The notes below the pieces were generated by a model. That model made no database searches, had not been told where the DNA came from, and was given only the letters and a program-made list of their open reading frames with translations. A DNA stretch of 8,695 nucleotides from CAZGYE01 sp964530165 (GTDB lineage Bacteria; Planctomycetota; Planctomycetia; Planctomycetales; Planctomycetaceae). This document shows positions 6,740 to 8,695 of this stretch, piece by piece (the first letter of the stretch is position 1; each line of letters opens with the position of its first letter). The stretch spans positions 1 to 8,695 of the forward strand of contig CAZGYE010000254.1 in assembly GCA_964530165.1 (NCBI GenBank), in the 5' to 3' direction. The translations under genes were made by a program, and so were the position numbers.

Positions 6740-8695
6740 ATGGACGTCGCCGAGGCTCCAGCAGGCACGCGGTCCACACAATTTGCGGATAGGAAATGCG
6801 CCCTGTGGCACTGTGGCAACCATTTATCCCTGGTCATCCCTGCATGGAACGAAGAAGACTCCCTACAGCAGGCGATTCAGGAAGCGGACGCCGCGTTGCA
6901 ATCTGTGGTTTCGACCTACGAGATCATCGTCGTCGACGATGGCAGCACCGACCGTACTGCGGAAATTGTCCGTGTCGAAGCCGCGTCTAACCCACGAGTG
7001 CGTCTTTTGCAGCAGCCGCAGAACAGGGGATACGGAGCTGCTCTGAGAGCCGGCTTTCAATCTGCAAGATATGATCTCGTGGCTTTCACGGATGCAGACT
7101 GCCAGTTCGACCTGGCCGAACTCGAATACATGCTGCCGCTCACGGACCATTACGATATCGTCTCCGGCTACCGGATCGATCGTCAAGACCCGTTGCTGCG
7201 CCGCTTTTTTTCATGGGGCTACAACACGCTGATTCAATTTTTAATGGGCAGTCGAATTCGCGATGTCGATTGCGCATTCAAAGTGTTTCACCGGGAGAGC
7301 CTCTGCCGCATCCTTCCCGAAGCGGACAACTTCTTCGGGAACACCGAAATGCTCGCCAAGGCCGAAAACCAGGGCTTGTCGGTTGTGGATGTGGGCGTCC
7401 ATCACCGCCCGCGGGCTGCCGGGCAAAGCAAAGTGTCATTGTGGGACGTGCCCAAGACGTTCAACTCGTTGCTCCCGTTCTGGTGGACGCGAATTCTCTT
7501 CACCGGTGAAAATCGGACCGCCGCAGACTCCAGCCGGCACTTCTGGGCAGCGCTGATGCTTCTTATGCTCCTCACCGGTGTCCTGCTGTTTCGGAATCTC
7601 TCGTATCCTCTCATCGAGCCAGACGAAGGGCGTTACGCAGAGATCCCGCGCGAAATGCTCTCCAGCGGCGACTGGATTGTGCCCCAGTTCTACCACCGTC
7701 CCCACCTCGACAAACCGCCGCTCTTCTATTGGTTGTGCGCCGGCAGCTATCAACTGTTCGGTCCCAGGGATTGGGCGGCGCGCCTGGTTCCCGCGAGCGC
7801 GGCGTTTTTGACGGTGCTCATCACGTTCCTGTTCGGTCGTCGGATTCTGGAGACGCGTTCAGCCTTCCTGGGCGCGCTCATGATGACGCTTTCGTTTGGT
7901 TTCGTCTACTGCGGGCGATTCCTGATCATCGACAGTGTGCTGACTTTCTTCGTCACGTTCTCGCTGTTCACGTCGTATGAAGCAATTCGTGGGGCTCGGC
8001 TCCGATGGTCCTGGTGGCTCGTGTCAGCGGTGGCCTCCGGACTGGGGATTTTGACCAAGGGACCAATCGCCTTGGTGCTGCTGGCGCCGCCCGTGCTCGC
8101 CTACTGCTGGCTGAGCCGTTGGGAGACACGGCCGAGTTTTGGAGCATGGGCCATCTATGCGCTCGTGGCGTTTGCGGTGGCCGCTGGGTGGTATGTGGCA
8201 ATCATCGTTCGGGAGCCGAGCTTCGCCTATCATTTCCTTTGGAAACACAACATCGGCCGTTTCTTGTACGCTGTGGATCACCCACAACCTTTCTGGTTCT
8301 ATGCGCCTGTGCTGGTCCTCAGTTGGATGCCTTGGGGATTGTTGCTGGGCCCGTTGCTCGTCTTCCTGGTTAGCCGGTCTACTCAGCTCCGCGGCAAACG
8401 TCCTTTGCCTTTAGGATTTTTCCTTTTGTGGGCGGGCTGGTGTCTGCTTTTTTTCTCGTTGTCGAGTGGCAAACTTCCACCCTACATCCTTCCCGCATTT
8501 CCACCCCTAGCGCTAGCGTTTGGGCATTTTCTGAGCTCCATGGATGCGCTCTCCAATCGCTCGCTTTCACTGCCCAGAACCACGCATGCGCTGTTTGAGA
8601 AAGGCGTCTTCGCCTTGTGCATCACGGGAATCGTCGTCAGTGCCGGGGCGTATGTCTTGCAGTTAGAACCACCGCTCGAGGCCGGTTATGAATCG
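6740..8695 (+). CDS. GT2 (DPMS/ArnC-like) fused to ArnT/PMT-like glycosyltransferase, 3' end outside window
   Basis: The frame is open for 652 codons to the window edge. ATG 6740 is the first start after the in-frame stop at 6716-6718, and a purine-rich AAGAAAGAGAA (6723-6733) precedes it. Residues about 29-250 form a family 2 glycosyltransferase: LVIPAWNEE at 31-39, nucleotide-binding VVDDGST with D66/D67, metal-binding TDADCQFD with D118 and D120, and a GQSKVS motif, as in polyprenyl-phosphate sugar synthases. An amphipathic FNSLLPFWWTRILF segment joins it to a polytopic ArnT/PMT-like module from about 263. That module shows EPDEGRYAEIPREML (acidic D295/E296 beside the first helix), HLDKPPLFYW with K325, ILTKGP with K440, and SLSSGKLPPYILP with K578, all close to ArnT signatures. 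Inferred role: load a sugar on a polyprenyl phosphate at the cytoplasmic face, then transfer it from the carrier to an envelope acceptor outside. A separate flipping step would be needed. Sugar and acceptor are unknown. It is truncated only by the window. Confidence 0.9.
   Translation, partial: MDVAEAPAGTRSTQFADRKCALWHCGNHLSLVIPAWNEEDSLQQAIQEADAALQSVVSTYEIIVVDDGSTDRTAEIVRVEAASNPRVRLLQQPQNRGYGAALRAGFQSARYDLVAFTDADCQFDLAELEYMLPLTDHYDIVSGYRIDRQDPLLRRFFSWGYNTLIQFLMGSRIRDVDCAFKVFHRESLCRILPEADNFFGNTEMLAKAENQGLSVVDVGVHHRPRAAGQSKVSLWDVPKTFNSLLPFWWTRILFTGENRTAADSSRHFWAALMLLMLLTGVLLFRNLSYPLIEPDEGRYAEIPREMLSSGDWIVPQFYHRPHLDKPPLFYWLCAGSYQLFGPRDWAARLVPASAAFLTVLITFLFGRRILETRSAFLGALMMTLSFGFVYCGRFLIIDSVLTFFVTFSLFTSYEAIRGARLRWSWWLVSAVASGLGILTKGPIALVLLAPPVLAYCWLSRWETRPSFGAWAIYALVAFAVAAGWYVAIIVREPSFAYHFLWKHNIGRFLYAVDHPQPFWFYAPVLVLSWMPWGLLLGPLLVFLVSRSTQLRGKRPLPLGFFLLWAGWCLLFFSLSSGKLPPYILPAFPPLALAFGHFLSSMDALSNRSLSLPRTTHALFEKGVFALCITGIVVSAGAYVLQLEPPLEAGYES

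Noticed and set aside
7764..7774. TCCCAGGGATT resembling an arm of the adaptor palindrome
   Set aside because: It is a single 11-base match without an inverted partner, inside a conserved FGPRDWAARL coding segment, so chance is the simplest explanation.
1..8695. CRISPR arrays, toxin-antitoxin or defence genes, complete insertion sequences
   Set aside because: I saw no regularly spaced repeats, no transposase motif with terminal inverted repeats and no defence-type domain anywhere in the window.

Overview
The window looks like chromosomal DNA of a Gram-negative-type bacterium, most likely a planctomycete. The grounds are a GC-rich composition, an outer-membrane factor and adaptor that both carry lipoprotein-type signal peptides, weak Shine-Dalgarno sites, an integrase remnant of a style I associate with planctomycetes, and a GT2-ArnT-like fusion. 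No single feature proves the phylum. All supported genes lie on the + strand.

Region 1 (about 1-430) is a decayed integration site. Positions 52-103 hold the 3' part of a type II tRNA, best read as tRNA-Leu: the long variable arm, the T arm, the acceptor 3' strand and discriminator A are present, but the 5' half is not. A terminator-like hairpin and a small direct repeat follow, then a fragment of a tyrosine integrase (about 173-430) with neither an N-terminal part nor a catalytic domain. Positions 430-757 hold no gene I can support, only a weak candidate promoter.

Region 2 (758-6623) is a complete three-gene tripartite efflux operon: a TolC/CzcC-type outer-membrane factor, an RND permease of the proton-driven HAE type (D415/D416, K939, R969, T976 all present), and a periplasmic adaptor. 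The genes run OMF, permease, adaptor, with an ATGA stop/start overlap at each junction. The adaptor's leader contains a DNA palindrome that encodes a repeated IPGI peptide.

Region 3 (6740 to the window edge) is one long open frame that continues beyond the window. Its first roughly 250 residues are a DPMS/ArnC-like family 2 glycosyltransferase and the remainder is an ArnT/PMT-like (GT39/GT83 type) polytopic glycosyltransferase. The fusion would place synthesis of a polyprenyl-phosphate sugar and its transfer to an envelope acceptor on one chain. It appears to have its own promoter (TTGACG-17-TAGAAG).

I do not see a clearly undescribed system. The items most worth a second look are the GT2-ArnT fusion, the palindrome inside the adaptor leader, and the broken tRNA-Leu/integrase scar.
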